Translations under genes and position numbers: made by a program
The notes under the pieces: generated by a model
Told to the model about the DNA's origin: nothing
Seen by the model: the letters and a program-made list of their open reading frames with translations, nothing else
Database searches by the model: none
NCBI GenBank assembly: GCA_032622095.1
Contig: CP136068.1
Location: forward strand, 152,795,151-152,859,150
Length of the DNA stretch: 64,000 nt
Reading direction: 5' to 3'
Origin: Siphonodentalium dalli
Taxonomy: Eukaryota > Mollusca > Scaphopoda > Gadilida > Siphonodentaliidae
In this document: one piece after another, positions 51,301 to 59,550 of the stretch
Numbering within the stretch: the stretch's first letter is position 1
Layout: each line of letters opens with the position of its first letter

Positions 51301-54300
51301 CTCATATAAACACTACTACCAAAGTTTCCAAGTCACACGAAATTAGCAGCACCGATGAACACTGCGAACAAGACTGAGCTAGTGTATTTGGCTAAATTTG
51401 CCAACAGAAATCTTAAATACCGCATCAAGCTGAGAACTTTTATATGTATATACATGTACGCCCACAAACTCACTCACAAACTCATTTTTCAGCATCCCAC
51501 CCCATTTGGCATGCGATAGCGTTTGTACTAGGTGGTTTCATACACTCTAAATCTCTTGCCAAGGTTATCATAATTTTCCACCAGTTTGATAGCAAATAAG
51601 TGAGACAAAACGCTCTTTATTCTTACCATACAAGGAATACACTAACAATAAACGAAGAGAAACCGAGATTCGATTGTTCTAAAGTTAAACGGACATGGCG
51701 CATGTGAGCTTCCAGAGTGTGTCTACATTAATTTCGAAGGCCGGGTGACATTAATAAGATGTTGGTATTTTAATAAACTATGGTAGAATTAAAATATGAT
51801 GATGATGATGGGAAGATAAGTATAATGCAGGGTTTACATGCTGCCGACCGGAGTAAGGTTACGGTTATGACTGCGCGGGGAGTGATAATGCAGGGTTTAC
51901 ATGTTGCCGACCGGAGTGAGGTTACTTTCATGACAGGAGGGTAATAATGCAGGGTTTACATGTTGCCGACCGGAGTGAGGTTACTTTCATGACAGGAGGG
52001 TGAAAATGCAGGGTTTACATGTTGCCGACCGGAGTGAGGTTACTTTCATGGCAGGAGGGTGACAATGCAGGGTTTACATGTTGCCGACCGGAGTGAGGTT
52101 ACTTTCATGACATGAGGGTAATAATGCAGGGTTTACATGTTGCCGACCAGAGTAAGGTAGTTATAATATCGTAGCACTCTTTTCTACGAAATTAGAATTT
52201 ATTTAATCTCAATAGATTATACATATACATACAATATTTGAGACATCTATTATATATTTTGAAAGATCTGTGTGTGTATGTGTTTGTTTGTGTGTGTGTT
52301 TGTGTGTTTGAAATCGATGGACTCCAAAACGACTAAGCCAATTTCGATGAAATTTGGTATTTTAGGGTATTTTCGGCCGGAGACGAACATAGGCATATTT
52401 ATTTGTCCGTGCGAGGTCAACTTTTCACGTGCGGAGGTCAAATCTATTTTTACGCCGTTTTTGCGCTAATATATTTCAGTTCGGTGCTCACAAATCGATT
52501 CGATATAGCGCGAATAATAAATTGCCAGTCATATAATTTGCACGGTTAGAATCTGTGTGTTTTCATCTTTCCAACGATATATAATATGTATGTATCCGTT
52601 TTAGTTATCTGCCTCAATTATTAGGTACAAGTGGTACAATGCTTTTATCGGGATAAAATCAATGCGTAATTTCTATGACGTCGTCAGAGGTCATAAAGTT
52701 AGATTACGTTAACTCTCACCCTGCCGATGCATTTGACTGTGTCGCGTTAACTCATCACCGGCCGAGGTATCCGCAAATGACATTGGGCTATATATCTCGG
52801 AAACGGGTGTAGCTATCGACTTGAAATTTGGTATGTGAATGTATCTTGCCCCGGATACGAATTTTATCGGGTCGCCGAGCACGTGCGACACCAGCTTCGC
52901 GCATGCGCAGACCAGATCTAGGAAACGGGTGGAGCTATCGACTTGAAATTTGGTTTTTGAATAGCCCGGACGAAGTCGGGTCACCTTCTAGTATATATAT
53001 AAAAGAGTAGGATCCGTCTGTCTATATCTGTCTGTTCGAATGTTTCTCCCAGACCGCTGGACCGATTTCAACCGAATTTGGTGTGGTGACTCGGAGTACC
53101 CTGGTGGGTTTTAATGGCGTTACTTTTTCAAACTTTTGATTAATTTTTTTTTTTAATTAAATAAATATGTTGTTTTAATAAGCTCACTATGGGCTTATTT
53201 TAGAATAAAATAAGTCCAATATGAACCTATGCGAAAACTTAGGTCCAATGCGAACCGATTTGCACGAGCATATGTTGTAGCACCTGATGTACTCTCTGTG
53301 CAATGTGTTTCACTGTGATCAACGCTATCCAACGGAATAATGGGTATAAGTCCACTTTGGGCTTATTCCAGAATCCAATAAGTCCAATATGAACCAATGT
53401 CAATATTTAGGTCCAATATGAACATATTTGCACTAGAATATATTGAAGCATATATCAATAAATATAAAAAAGTAGGATCCGTCTGTCGTGTAAAGGCTTC
53501 CTGTATAGTTAGTAATATATAAATGTATGTGAATAGAGTGCACAGTCGTAGTTTTGTATTCAGTATACAATATTAGGTAAAGTAAATGCATAGGTGCGAC
53601 CAAAACAAGAACGCTAACCTAGAATAAAGATAATCGTTGAGCTCGGATCATCAAGTTCGTTGGCACCACAACAAAGGTTGGATAAAAGCATCTTATCTGA
53701 TATACATTCTGCCTTGTTTCTTGTCAACAAGCTAAATGAATGGCACAGCGAGGAGTAACTATTGTAACGAGGAGTAATCAGGTAAAACCTTCTATGTCTC
53801 AGCATCGTATAGATCGCTCTCACAATTGTTTCCAGAGAGCACGATGCGCTCTGTTTACGTTTGGTATCGACGTGTCTCCATTGAATAGAGACAATATATG
53901 TGGAATCTCCTGCCATATATATTTTACGAATCGATGTTATGAGTAAGGTGTTTGGTTTAGTGTTCCGGGACTACCGGTGTGCCCCATAATTAGACGACAT
54001 GTTGACACGCACGTACGACGCCGGGAGATACAATTTGATGGAATCCATTCAAATTATATGGATATTCACCCACACGAACCTCCAGGCTCTAAAATAACGA
54101 AATTTCTCGAATATTTTACGACAATGTACACATTTCGCATACCGAACTACTACAAAATCACGAATATAGTCTACTACGTCATTAGAATTCGTGTTTTTTT
54201 CTAACAGTTGTTTTTTTTTTGCCACATTATACGGTTTCGGAAGCACGCAAGCTTTGCGTGCAATAATCGAGCATACCACTTAGTATGGCCCGACAAACAA

Positions 54301-55806
54301 AAATATAATTAAGTACAAAATAATAAAGGCAAACCGAACTATATCACCTTATTGTGAGTTATTATTGGAAGTTTGAACGGCACTATTTTCTCACAAATGG
54401 ACTCGTCAATTCAGCGAAAAGGTTTTTGGGCTGTCCGATAAATTTTCGACTGCTATTAGCTATTCGTAATTCTTATCTGTAGTATTTCATTATGCGACTA
54501 CTATCAGCTATTCGTAATTCTTATCAGTAGTAGTTCATTATGCGACTACTATCAGCTATTCGTATTTTTTATCAGTATTAGTTCATTGTGAGACTACTAT
54601 TAGCTATTCTTAATTCTTATCAGTAGTAGTTCATTATGCGACTACTATTAGCTATTCTTAATTCTTATCAGTAGTAGTTCATCATACGACGACTATTGCT
54701 ATTCGTAATTTTTATCAGATGTAGTTCATTATATGACTACTATTAGATGTTCGTAATTCTTAAAAGGAGTAGTTAATTGTGCGAAAGATGTCCATAAACG
54801 TAAAGCATTTTTGTTTTCTGGGCGACATGAGAAAAGGAAATATCTAACGCTCTTTAAAACACTTCTTCAAATATTTACGTTATTTCGTCAAAAACGCTTC
54901 TTCAAATATCTCAGTTATTTAGTTAATAAAAATATTTTCTTATTTTAGGACCACATATCAAAATGAGAGGATATGGTGATCCCCTTTTCATGGGATCACC
55001 ATATCCTCTCATTTTGATATATGATCCTGCCTTCATTGAGCCACGAGTGACTCCTGAGACGAGGATCACATATTATATGATACCCTATCCTACGGAGGAT
55101 CACATATTGTTTGATATCTACACCCGTGCATGCGCGTGGCCTGGCCAAACATAACTCTGAGGGAAATATTGTTAGCCCAGATCCCCACGCCCAGAACCAT
55201 CTTTTGACATTTTGAAAATTCTTCGTCATTAAAAAAATTATCAACCACGCAGCCACTGGAATCGTTGGAAGGATTGGATATTTCGATCAACTTTTTACCA
55301 TGTAATGTAATGCCATCAAAACTATATTTAAGTGATGTGAAACACTCCGGTAGGGTGATCAATTGGAAATGAAGAATAGTCTTGTTCAAAGTAGTTATTG
55401 TTACAAATATTATATCCAGATTTACAACACAAACCGTCATTCTTATATATTCAGTAATACAGTGACTCTTGGTGGTGAAATCATTCCCGTTAGTTTATCG
55501 CCAATAGTTGCGTCCCGAATCAAGAAGTAAATATCTACAATTGAGTATAGTTCGGACGATGATTTATATGGAGTGGTACGGTCGATTTGCTTGAGATTTT
55601 CGGCGATGTTAGTAGATTTCTACGTTCCTCCAGTTGAAAGAGCGCATGGATACTAACTTGTCAGTTTCACGCACCCGAACAAGTCCACAACATGTTTTTT
55701 AATACTATGATGAACGCCATGTAAAAAAAAGAACTTTATACAATAATACTTACACGATTTCGAGATGGGGAGTACCGGGAACAGAAAAGCGGACTGTTCG
55801 CTTCAT
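42023..55806 (-). CDS. DTHD1: DTHD1-like ZU5 and Death domain protein, seven coding exons
   Basis: Predicted adaptor-type protein of 690 residues. Coding exons in transcript order are 55806-55754, 51122-51021, 49414-49078, 47934-47743, 45344-45052, 44586-43835 and 42366-42023. All six introns are GT-AG and every phase joins without a frameshift or stop (2073 bp). Residues about 53-165 form a ZU5-like domain, with GGQFGLPQGAKLIVPE and SPSRRWRH. Residues about 180-330 look like a second ZU5-type unit, with SPQGCLHNARI. A middle region spans about 330-575, and a Death domain lies at about 580-670, with HLDLPDSTITGLGFDAI. This order matches death-domain-containing protein 1. The family's biochemical role is poorly known; Death domains generally mediate protein assembly in signalling, so an adaptor role is inferred. 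No signal peptide or membrane segment is seen. The first exon is the least certain part. Confidence 0.87.
43154..43191. repeat. Small hairpin in DTHD1-like intron 6
   Basis: AGGAACCGTCTATAG and CTATAGACTGGTTCCT pair nearly perfectly around a short T-rich loop. No family relation seen. Confidence 0.65.
43394..43510 (-). mobile_element. tRNA-derived SINE fragment in intron 6
   Basis: On the minus strand, a tRNA-like A box TGGCCGTGTGG (43486-43496) is followed by GTCGGACTTTGAGTCGCAAG and a B box GGTTCGTATCCC (about 43426-43438). These are RNA polymerase III promoter boxes. It does not fold as an intact tRNA because the arms around the anticodon do not pair. A related fragment lies at 51193-51284. 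Confidence 0.7.
43835..44586 (-). CDS. DTHD1: DTHD1-like exon 6 (middle region)
   Basis: The largest exon, 752 bp, acceptor CACCAG and donor GTAAGT. It joins exon 5 at a split arginine codon and encodes the middle region: FLVICSRAINRQKLGF, EKLWHLIIECFPES, FEIFDGIKWKAELSGDLRV and LSFFKYLPDSYRQF, then a charged Pro/Glu-rich linker. Reading past the donor reaches a stop eight codons later, so intron retention would give a protein without the Death domain. Confidence 0.9.
45052..45344 (-). CDS. DTHD1: DTHD1-like exon 5
   Basis: A 293-bp exon with acceptor TTATCATAG and donor GTATGT. It opens with ISPISKDKIDFCREYYSM and carries ATVKLPLPSGFEVEKE and FSRTTVSCDVKSLS. A tempting nearer acceptor, TTCTGCAG at 45307, would break the phase with exon 4. 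The outer site restores phase 0 and adds 13 plausible residues, so I chose it. Confidence 0.88.
45500..45757. mobile_element. Family F11 hairpin repeat, copy in intron 4
   Basis: Contains GATATCAAACAATATGTGAT, CTCATTTTGATATGTGATCC and a hairpin GGTGATCCCATGAAAATGGG paired with GGATCACCATAT. The same blocks occur in opposite orientation at 54887-55145. Termini are not clearly defined. Confidence 0.75.
45762..45785. repeat. 24-bp copy of exon 5 coding sequence in intron 4
   Basis: The 24 bases here are identical to 45092-45115 inside exon 5 of the DTHD1-like gene (core CTTATACGACCCTTCCACGT). It lies directly after the F11 repeat. It is too short to be a working exon. Confidence 0.8.
46939..47400. 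mobile_element. Family F8 TTAA element in intron 4
   Basis: TTAA at 46939-46942 and 47397-47400 with ends AGGCCCACTTAATTTTCGAA and the complement TTCGAAAATTAAGTGGGCCT. It contains GAAAGAGGAAGCTCCAAAAC, CAATGGAAGGGGAATAACTC and a local duplication of GATCTGAGAATCTCTATCAC near 47215-47260. This compact copy serves as the reference for the family. Confidence 0.85.
47743..47934 (-). CDS. DTHD1: DTHD1-like exon 4
   Basis: A 192-bp exon (64 codons, phase 0 at both ends), acceptor TTCGCAG and donor GTAAGC. It encodes the end of the first domain and the start of the second: IDRLGAFVVTFTPK, then SPQGCLHNARI and ITVRFPKKAVE. As a phase 0-0 exon it could be skipped without a frameshift. Confidence 0.88.
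47976..48308. mobile_element. Family F7 fragment in intron 3
   Basis: Left part TAGATGCATAATCCGAATTA resembles copy 3 at 37913. It continues with a G-run, TTGATTCGAGTCGAGGAACC and GATGAAGATGGATAAC, and stops before the right terminal repeat. Confidence 0.65.
49078..49414 (-). CDS. DTHD1: DTHD1-like exon 3 (first ZU5-like domain)
   Basis: A 337-bp exon, acceptor CTTCAG and donor GTAATT. It encodes most of the first ZU5-like domain. The Gly-Gly turn and V-P-E motif GGQFGLPQGAKLIVPE opens it, followed by SPSRRWRH, TSEVYVFSST, KKPIIVRIPYY and VKGRWKGESEWVDVGF. Apparent coding beyond LNK is intron read-through. Confidence 0.9.
50057..50217. repeat. 160-bp near-perfect hairpin in intron 2
   Basis: Arms of about 70 bp, from ATAAGGATTAACTGTCATGT to its complement ending at 50217, including GGAGATGTAACGGTGAGGTA on the left and its exact complement on the right. 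The loop is about 20 bp near 50137. No other copy in the window, so the family is unknown. Confidence 0.88.
51021..51122 (-). CDS. DTHD1: DTHD1-like exon 2
   Basis: A 102-bp exon with acceptor ATTCCAG and donor GTATGT. It encodes an acidic linker containing PSPTEEEMKETKQPNTTW just before the first ZU5-like domain. Only one of its three frames is open, and that one fits the phases of both neighbours. Confidence 0.8.
51193..51284 (-). mobile_element. tRNA-derived SINE fragment in intron 1
   Basis: Shares TTTGAGACAA, the inverted B box CGAACCCCG and GGCGAGCGCGCCTTGCGACT with 43394-43510, in the same orientation. The A box end is lost at about 51284. Confidence 0.6.
51824..52165. repeat. 59-bp minisatellite, six copies
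   Basis: Six tandem copies of a 59-bp unit (first spacing 63 bp) containing AATGCAGGGTTTACATGTTG, CCGACCGGAGTGAGGTTAC and TCATGACAGGAGGG. It ends about 80 bp before a Helitron-like element. Confidence 0.92.
52246..52991 (+). mobile_element. Non-autonomous Helitron-like element, copy 1
   Basis: Starts TC after a host A (52245) and ends CTAG before a host T (52992). A GC hairpin, CCCGGACGAAGTCGGG, stands about 8 bases before CTAG. These are Helitron end rules, with no target duplication. The head is GT-rich. The tail has two copies of GAGCTATCGACTTGAAATTT. It shares head and tail with 58362-58872. No Rep or helicase is encoded. Confidence 0.8.
52993..53110 (+). mobile_element. Second Helitron-like head
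   Basis: Begins at the end of copy 1 with TATATATAAAAGAGTAGGAT, CCGTCTGTC repeats and GACCGATTTCAACCGAATTT. The same blocks occur at 30062-30186, and a short start only near 53463-53490. The 3' end is not identified. Confidence 0.55.
53190..53445. repeat. Two-copy repeat with AAGTCCAATATGAACC
   Basis: Two diverged copies about 150 bp apart (53190-53285 and 53350-53445) share GGGCTTATT, AATAAGTCCAATATGAACC and TTAGGTCCAAT. Probably the inside of the Helitron-like element beginning at 52993. Confidence 0.65.
53491..54447. other. Intron 1 spacer, no exon seen
   Basis: No additional exon fits the phase between exon 1 and exon 2 of the DTHD1-like gene here. No repeat family recognised. Confidence 0.45.
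54448..54782. repeat. Second, unrelated 48-bp minisatellite in intron 1
   Basis: Seven copies begin at 54448, 54496, 54544, 54592, 54640, 54688 and 54735, so the period is 48 bp (last step 47). The unit contains GACTACTATTAGCTATTCGT, AATTCTTATCAGTAGTAGTT and CATTATGC. Its sequence is unrelated to the large 48-bp satellite. Confidence 0.92.
54887..55145. mobile_element. Family F11 hairpin repeat, inverted copy in intron 1
   Basis: Reverse-complement relative of 45500-45757, with GTCAAAAACGCTTCTTCAAA, GATGGTGATCC-type hairpin arms around 54975-55010, and GATATCTACACCCGTGCATG at the right end. Together the two copies bracket exons 2 to 4 of the DTHD1-like gene. Confidence 0.75.
55754..55806 (-). 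CDS. DTHD1: DTHD1-like exon 1 (start codon)
   Basis: Encodes residues 1-17 plus two bases: MKRTVRFSVPGTPHLEI, then the donor GT|GTAAGT. The ATG has A at -3, and its frame and phase (two bases carried over) join exactly to exon 2 to give valine. It lies 4.6 kb from exon 2, and 5' untranslated exons may exist further up. It is short, so support comes from the splice fit rather than from conservation. Confidence 0.68.
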
Positions 55807-57051
55807 AGTGGCAACCGTCAACACTAGATAAAGTAGACAATTTGTATTGCATGAATATAAATCCAGAAAGGAATTATCATCCACGTAAATGTAACATCAT
55901 CCAAACTTTAAAGAAAAAATATTAAAGTCCTTCTTCACAAACGAACTAAACAGAAGACACCACGGGACACCAACAGCACAATCCGGGTACATGCCCACAC
56001 ACAAAGCTCATGCAGTGAGAGTCACTCTCTGTTACAACGTGCCGTTATAATGGTCTTCACGCTCCGTCAGAACTAAATGTGTCCACTCTAGATAAAATGG
56101 TCATTATATCAATACACTGTGCCATTCTTCCATTGTCGCGACTTGGTATTATTATTTGTATGTTCACAATAATATGCTTTAATCCCTACCCCGACGTAAA
56201 TGGGGGGCTAATCGGGTGGAATAATCCCTCGGTTAGTCATTCGGTAAGTACCGGAAACGTAAATTGGTGGAATTATGGAATGCATAATCGGCGGACTGAT
56301 TCACAGATCATGTAGATCATGTATAAGTTAAGCCAAAATGCATTGTTATATATTCGATATATCAGGCCCACGCAGTCGCCCTTCTGACCTTACCCCCCCC
56401 CCATTATGTAAACATCGTTATTGGGATTACAAAGTGCTGTAATATATAAGTACCATTTTGGCGCGAGCAATTGTGTTTTTTTTAATTTCGAACTTCGAAG
56501 CGACGGATTAAATTACATACGATATGGATTTTCCCAATATAAATGTAATTTTTTGTCTGAACAAAATCCTGTTCTAAAATGCCATTTCAGGACAAAAAAT
56601 GTATTTCCTATCCGAAAATCGTCATCGTTAATTCTAAAATGTCGTATGTCATATTGCTCGAAGCTGCAATTATCGATTTGGCAGCATTTCTTGGTACTCA
56701 AATACATTGAAGTGTTTAAGGATTTGTGTTGTCATAATAGTACATAAATCTCCTACTGATTATAGAGGTATCACATCAAAGGCATGTGCCAAACACTATC
56801 CCCCCCCCCAGACGTGGTCAGCTGGGTGTGCCGTAATCATATGCCTCCACATCACCACTTGGCTCGGGGATCATTATACATATATATTATCAACGATTTA
56901 TGTTTCACAAAGACACAGACCAGAATATCTACCAGGCTCGGTTCCCTTACTGGAACCCCGCATGCACCCGAGCATTAACTACCACACAATGAAGTCAGAT
57001 CCCCAAATATGGCCATGGGGTCACGACCATAATTGTGTGACAAATCGTGTA
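55807..57051. other. Upstream flank of the DTHD1-like gene
   Basis: Should hold the promoter and 5' untranslated region of the minus-strand gene. No TATA box or initiator could be assigned. C-runs lie at about 56392-56402 and 56800-56811. Open frames of up to 119 codons on both strands have no domain or splice support. Confidence 0.45.
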
Positions 57052-57190
57052 TTAACCCTTTCGTGACGGGAGAAGCGCTGGTTCATCATTAAATATCCTG
57101 TGCCAGTGCATTCTCTATAATAAATGCCGGTCTCCCATATATGGAGCCTCGCATATATAAGATGATGCACTGATTTACATGTAAGGTCGG
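57052..57190. mobile_element. Family F3 fragment
   Basis: Starts TTAACCCTTTCGTGACGGGA and holds a degraded hairpin (about 57102-57168) with GTGCATTCTCTATAATAAAT. The right terminal repeat is missing. Confidence 0.65.
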
Positions 57191-57932
57191 TTTCAGGATT
57201 CTTGAGATAAACTACAGTATGCCAGGGAGACCTTACTTATTTTGAGGTGTATAATTCTCATGGAAACTAATCGAATTCAAGTTTTCTGATTTTATTCACT
57301 CGGATGGATGGATTACATGTATCGTAATTGCACACAGCTGTCTTACAGCTAACTTGATCTGTTGATGGACTTCCGATATCTTGACGTAATCGGCATATCG
57401 ACTTCAGTCATCCAGTAATGTCGGAATGAGCGCCGCATGTATATCGATATGCATATTTTCTTGATGCATCCTATCGTTTATATATATATACACGAATCCA
57501 GTGTCGATGTATACTTGTGCGATGCGGGTGTACTGCACCCGGTCACGAAACTCTCTCGGTTGAGAGTATCAGACTGAGAAACAAACAAAGCCATCACCAT
57601 AACAACCGGGTGCCATCTTCGATGTGGTACATTTATCTTACTCAGATGGAGAATATGGTTAAGATGACCACCGCGGCTTCTTTGAATCAATATCACAACT
57701 TGGGAGCCTGTCTAATAAGAACTATTTTCACTTGTACATAAGCACTATACGAATATAATAATTGGTATGTTGGACGATTTTATACTTTATTCAGAACACT
57801 TCTAGTTTGCCGAACTGAAGTTCGCGCGACCGGCATTGTGTTGCTATGAGACATAGCGTCTGCAGAAACAGTTAACTAGTTTTACAGCGCTGCGCTCTAT
57901 GCCATAATACACCCGAGATCACACCTTCATCT
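57191..57932. other. Spacer, no gene seen
   Basis: No exon or repeat family recognised between an F3 fragment and an F8 element. Confidence 0.45.
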
Positions 57933-58921
57933 ATTAAAGGCCCACTTAATATACGAGTCACCGATTATTTGTTATAGTGCCTTGATATACGGTTTTAATT
58001 GCAATCTATGCCATAAAATATGATTAAAATACTATAATTCATCACCATAAAGGAACGTCTGTGTCTCAGCAGGTGCCCATATAGTAATGGAAAATAGCTG
58101 AAATTATAAAATCTTTCCCCCGTTATGGCTCTCGGAATGCAACACAATTCAAACTATATTTTGTTTTCAATGGAAGGGGAATGACTCTATATCTAAATAT
58201 ATAGTTATTCCCCTTCCATTGAAAATAATAGACTTTGTGCATAAACTTGAATACAGAACAGACATCGACAAAACCAACATGTGCACAGTTTATTACATCG
58301 AATAATTTGAAAATAAAATGTTTTGGGACTTCCTCCTTCAAATCGTATGTAATATGGCATATCTCATATATATTTTGAAGACCTCTGTTTGTCTGTCTGT
58401 CTGTCCTTTATAGAATCGAAAACGGGTTGACCGATCGAGACCAAACTTCCTATCCAAAGGTAAAATCCCACGGACACCGTCGGCGTCGCGTTTTGGAGAA
58501 GCTCAGACCACCCGTTCTCCACTCTCAGTCACAAAAACGGCACTGCGGTAGTTAATCAAGTGATAATTGAATGAGCGTTTGTTTTTGACGCATCTATATA
58601 AAGAGCGTTTATTTTACCATTCAACGTTATTAGCATCTGCAGAGAGATATACGGGAACAATATTGCAGACGAGATCTCGGAAACGGGTGGAGCTATCGAC
58701 TTGAAATTTGGTATGTGAATGTATCTTGCCCCGGATACGAATTTTATCGGGTCGCCGAGCCCGTGCGACGCCAGCTTCGCGCATGCGCAGACCAGATCTC
58801 GGAAACGGGTGGAGCTATCGACTTGAAATTTGGTTTTTGAATAGCCCGGACAACGTCGGGCTCATCGGCTAGTATTTTATATAATGTGATTTGGGGGTTC
58901 GAAAATTAAGTGGGTCTTTAA
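57933..58921. mobile_element. Family F8 TTAA element split by a Helitron
   Basis: TTAA at 57933-57936 and 58918-58921, ends AGGCCCACTTAATATACGAG and TTCGAAAATTAAGTGGGTCT. The body carries CAATGGAAGGGGAATGACTC and its complement around 58160-58225. The sequence on the two sides of 58362-58872 rejoins to align base for base with the unsplit F8 copies. Confidence 0.85.
58362..58872 (+). mobile_element. Non-autonomous Helitron, copy 2, with empty-site proof
   Basis: Starts TCTCATATATATTTTGAAG after host A and ends CTAG before host T. Removing it restores an F8 stretch of the same length as in the other copies, so both ends are exact. The 3' hairpin is GCCCGGACAACGTCGGGC, 7 bases before CTAG. The tail repeats GAGCTATCGACTTGAAATTT twice, as in 52246-52991; the head has TTTGTCTGTCTGTCTGTCC. 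511 bp, no protein. Confidence 0.9.
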
Positions 58922-59284
58922 TTTGTGAACAATATGATGACTGTCACGCAAAATAAAAAAAACAGTTATAATCATTGATGATATCTAACGTTATTGCAGA
59001 AATATCAATTTCGGGTACATGATGATTTGACAACACAAAACAAAGTTGTTTGAAAATAGATAATTTAACACTGACGGTAAGCACAATACACAATAAGGTG
59101 AACAAATCATTCTCAGTTCAGCAAACGACAGAATCAGTCGCTTATTGGTAGAACATATATGCAAATAATTATTTGATTGTCTGCCGGGAAAGTCCATTCC
59201 AAACACACTGACTGTAACATTTCAGAGAACACAATGTCTGAATTACGAACAGAAGTAAATAGTTAGTTCTTCATTTGGGACGAA
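58922..59284. other. Spacer, no gene seen
   Basis: AT-rich. Part of 58925-59180 resembles 22250-22450, sharing GATTTGACAACA and AAGTTGTTTGAAAATAG, so an unnamed old repeat may lie here. Confidence 0.45.
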
Positions 59285-59550
59285 TTAACCCTTTCGTGCC
59301 GGAAGCTGCGCTACAGAATTAAAGGCCATCTGCAAGTACATTCTCTTATATATGCGAGTCTCCCTCAGGGAGCCTCGCATATACAAGAGAATGTGCTGGC
59401 TTACAAGGTCAAGGTAAATATTGTTAGGCCAACTTGAATGTATTCTCTTATATATGCGATGCTTCATATGGGAGACTCGCATATATAAAAGAATGCATTT
59501 GCACAGGTTTTTCGCAACATTTGAGGAAGGTCCAGTCATGGAAGAGTTAA
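59285..59550. mobile_element. Family F3 TTAA element, complete copy
   Basis: TTAA at 59285-59288 and 59547-59550, ends CCCTTTCGTGCCGGAAGC and CCAGTCATGGAAGAG. Two hairpins (about 59331-59398 and 59430-59500) flank the spacer ACAAGGTCAAGGTAAATATT. Best complete F3 copy in the window. Confidence 0.8.

Noticed and set aside
55090-55440. 116-codon minus-strand frame in intron 1
   Set aside because: It runs into the F11 repeat, has no recognised domain, and no splice sites fit the phase between exons 1 and 2; a real but unknown exon cannot be fully excluded.
56421-57066. Frames of 108 and 119 codons upstream of the gene
   Set aside because: They overlap other frames, show no domain and read through a C-run.
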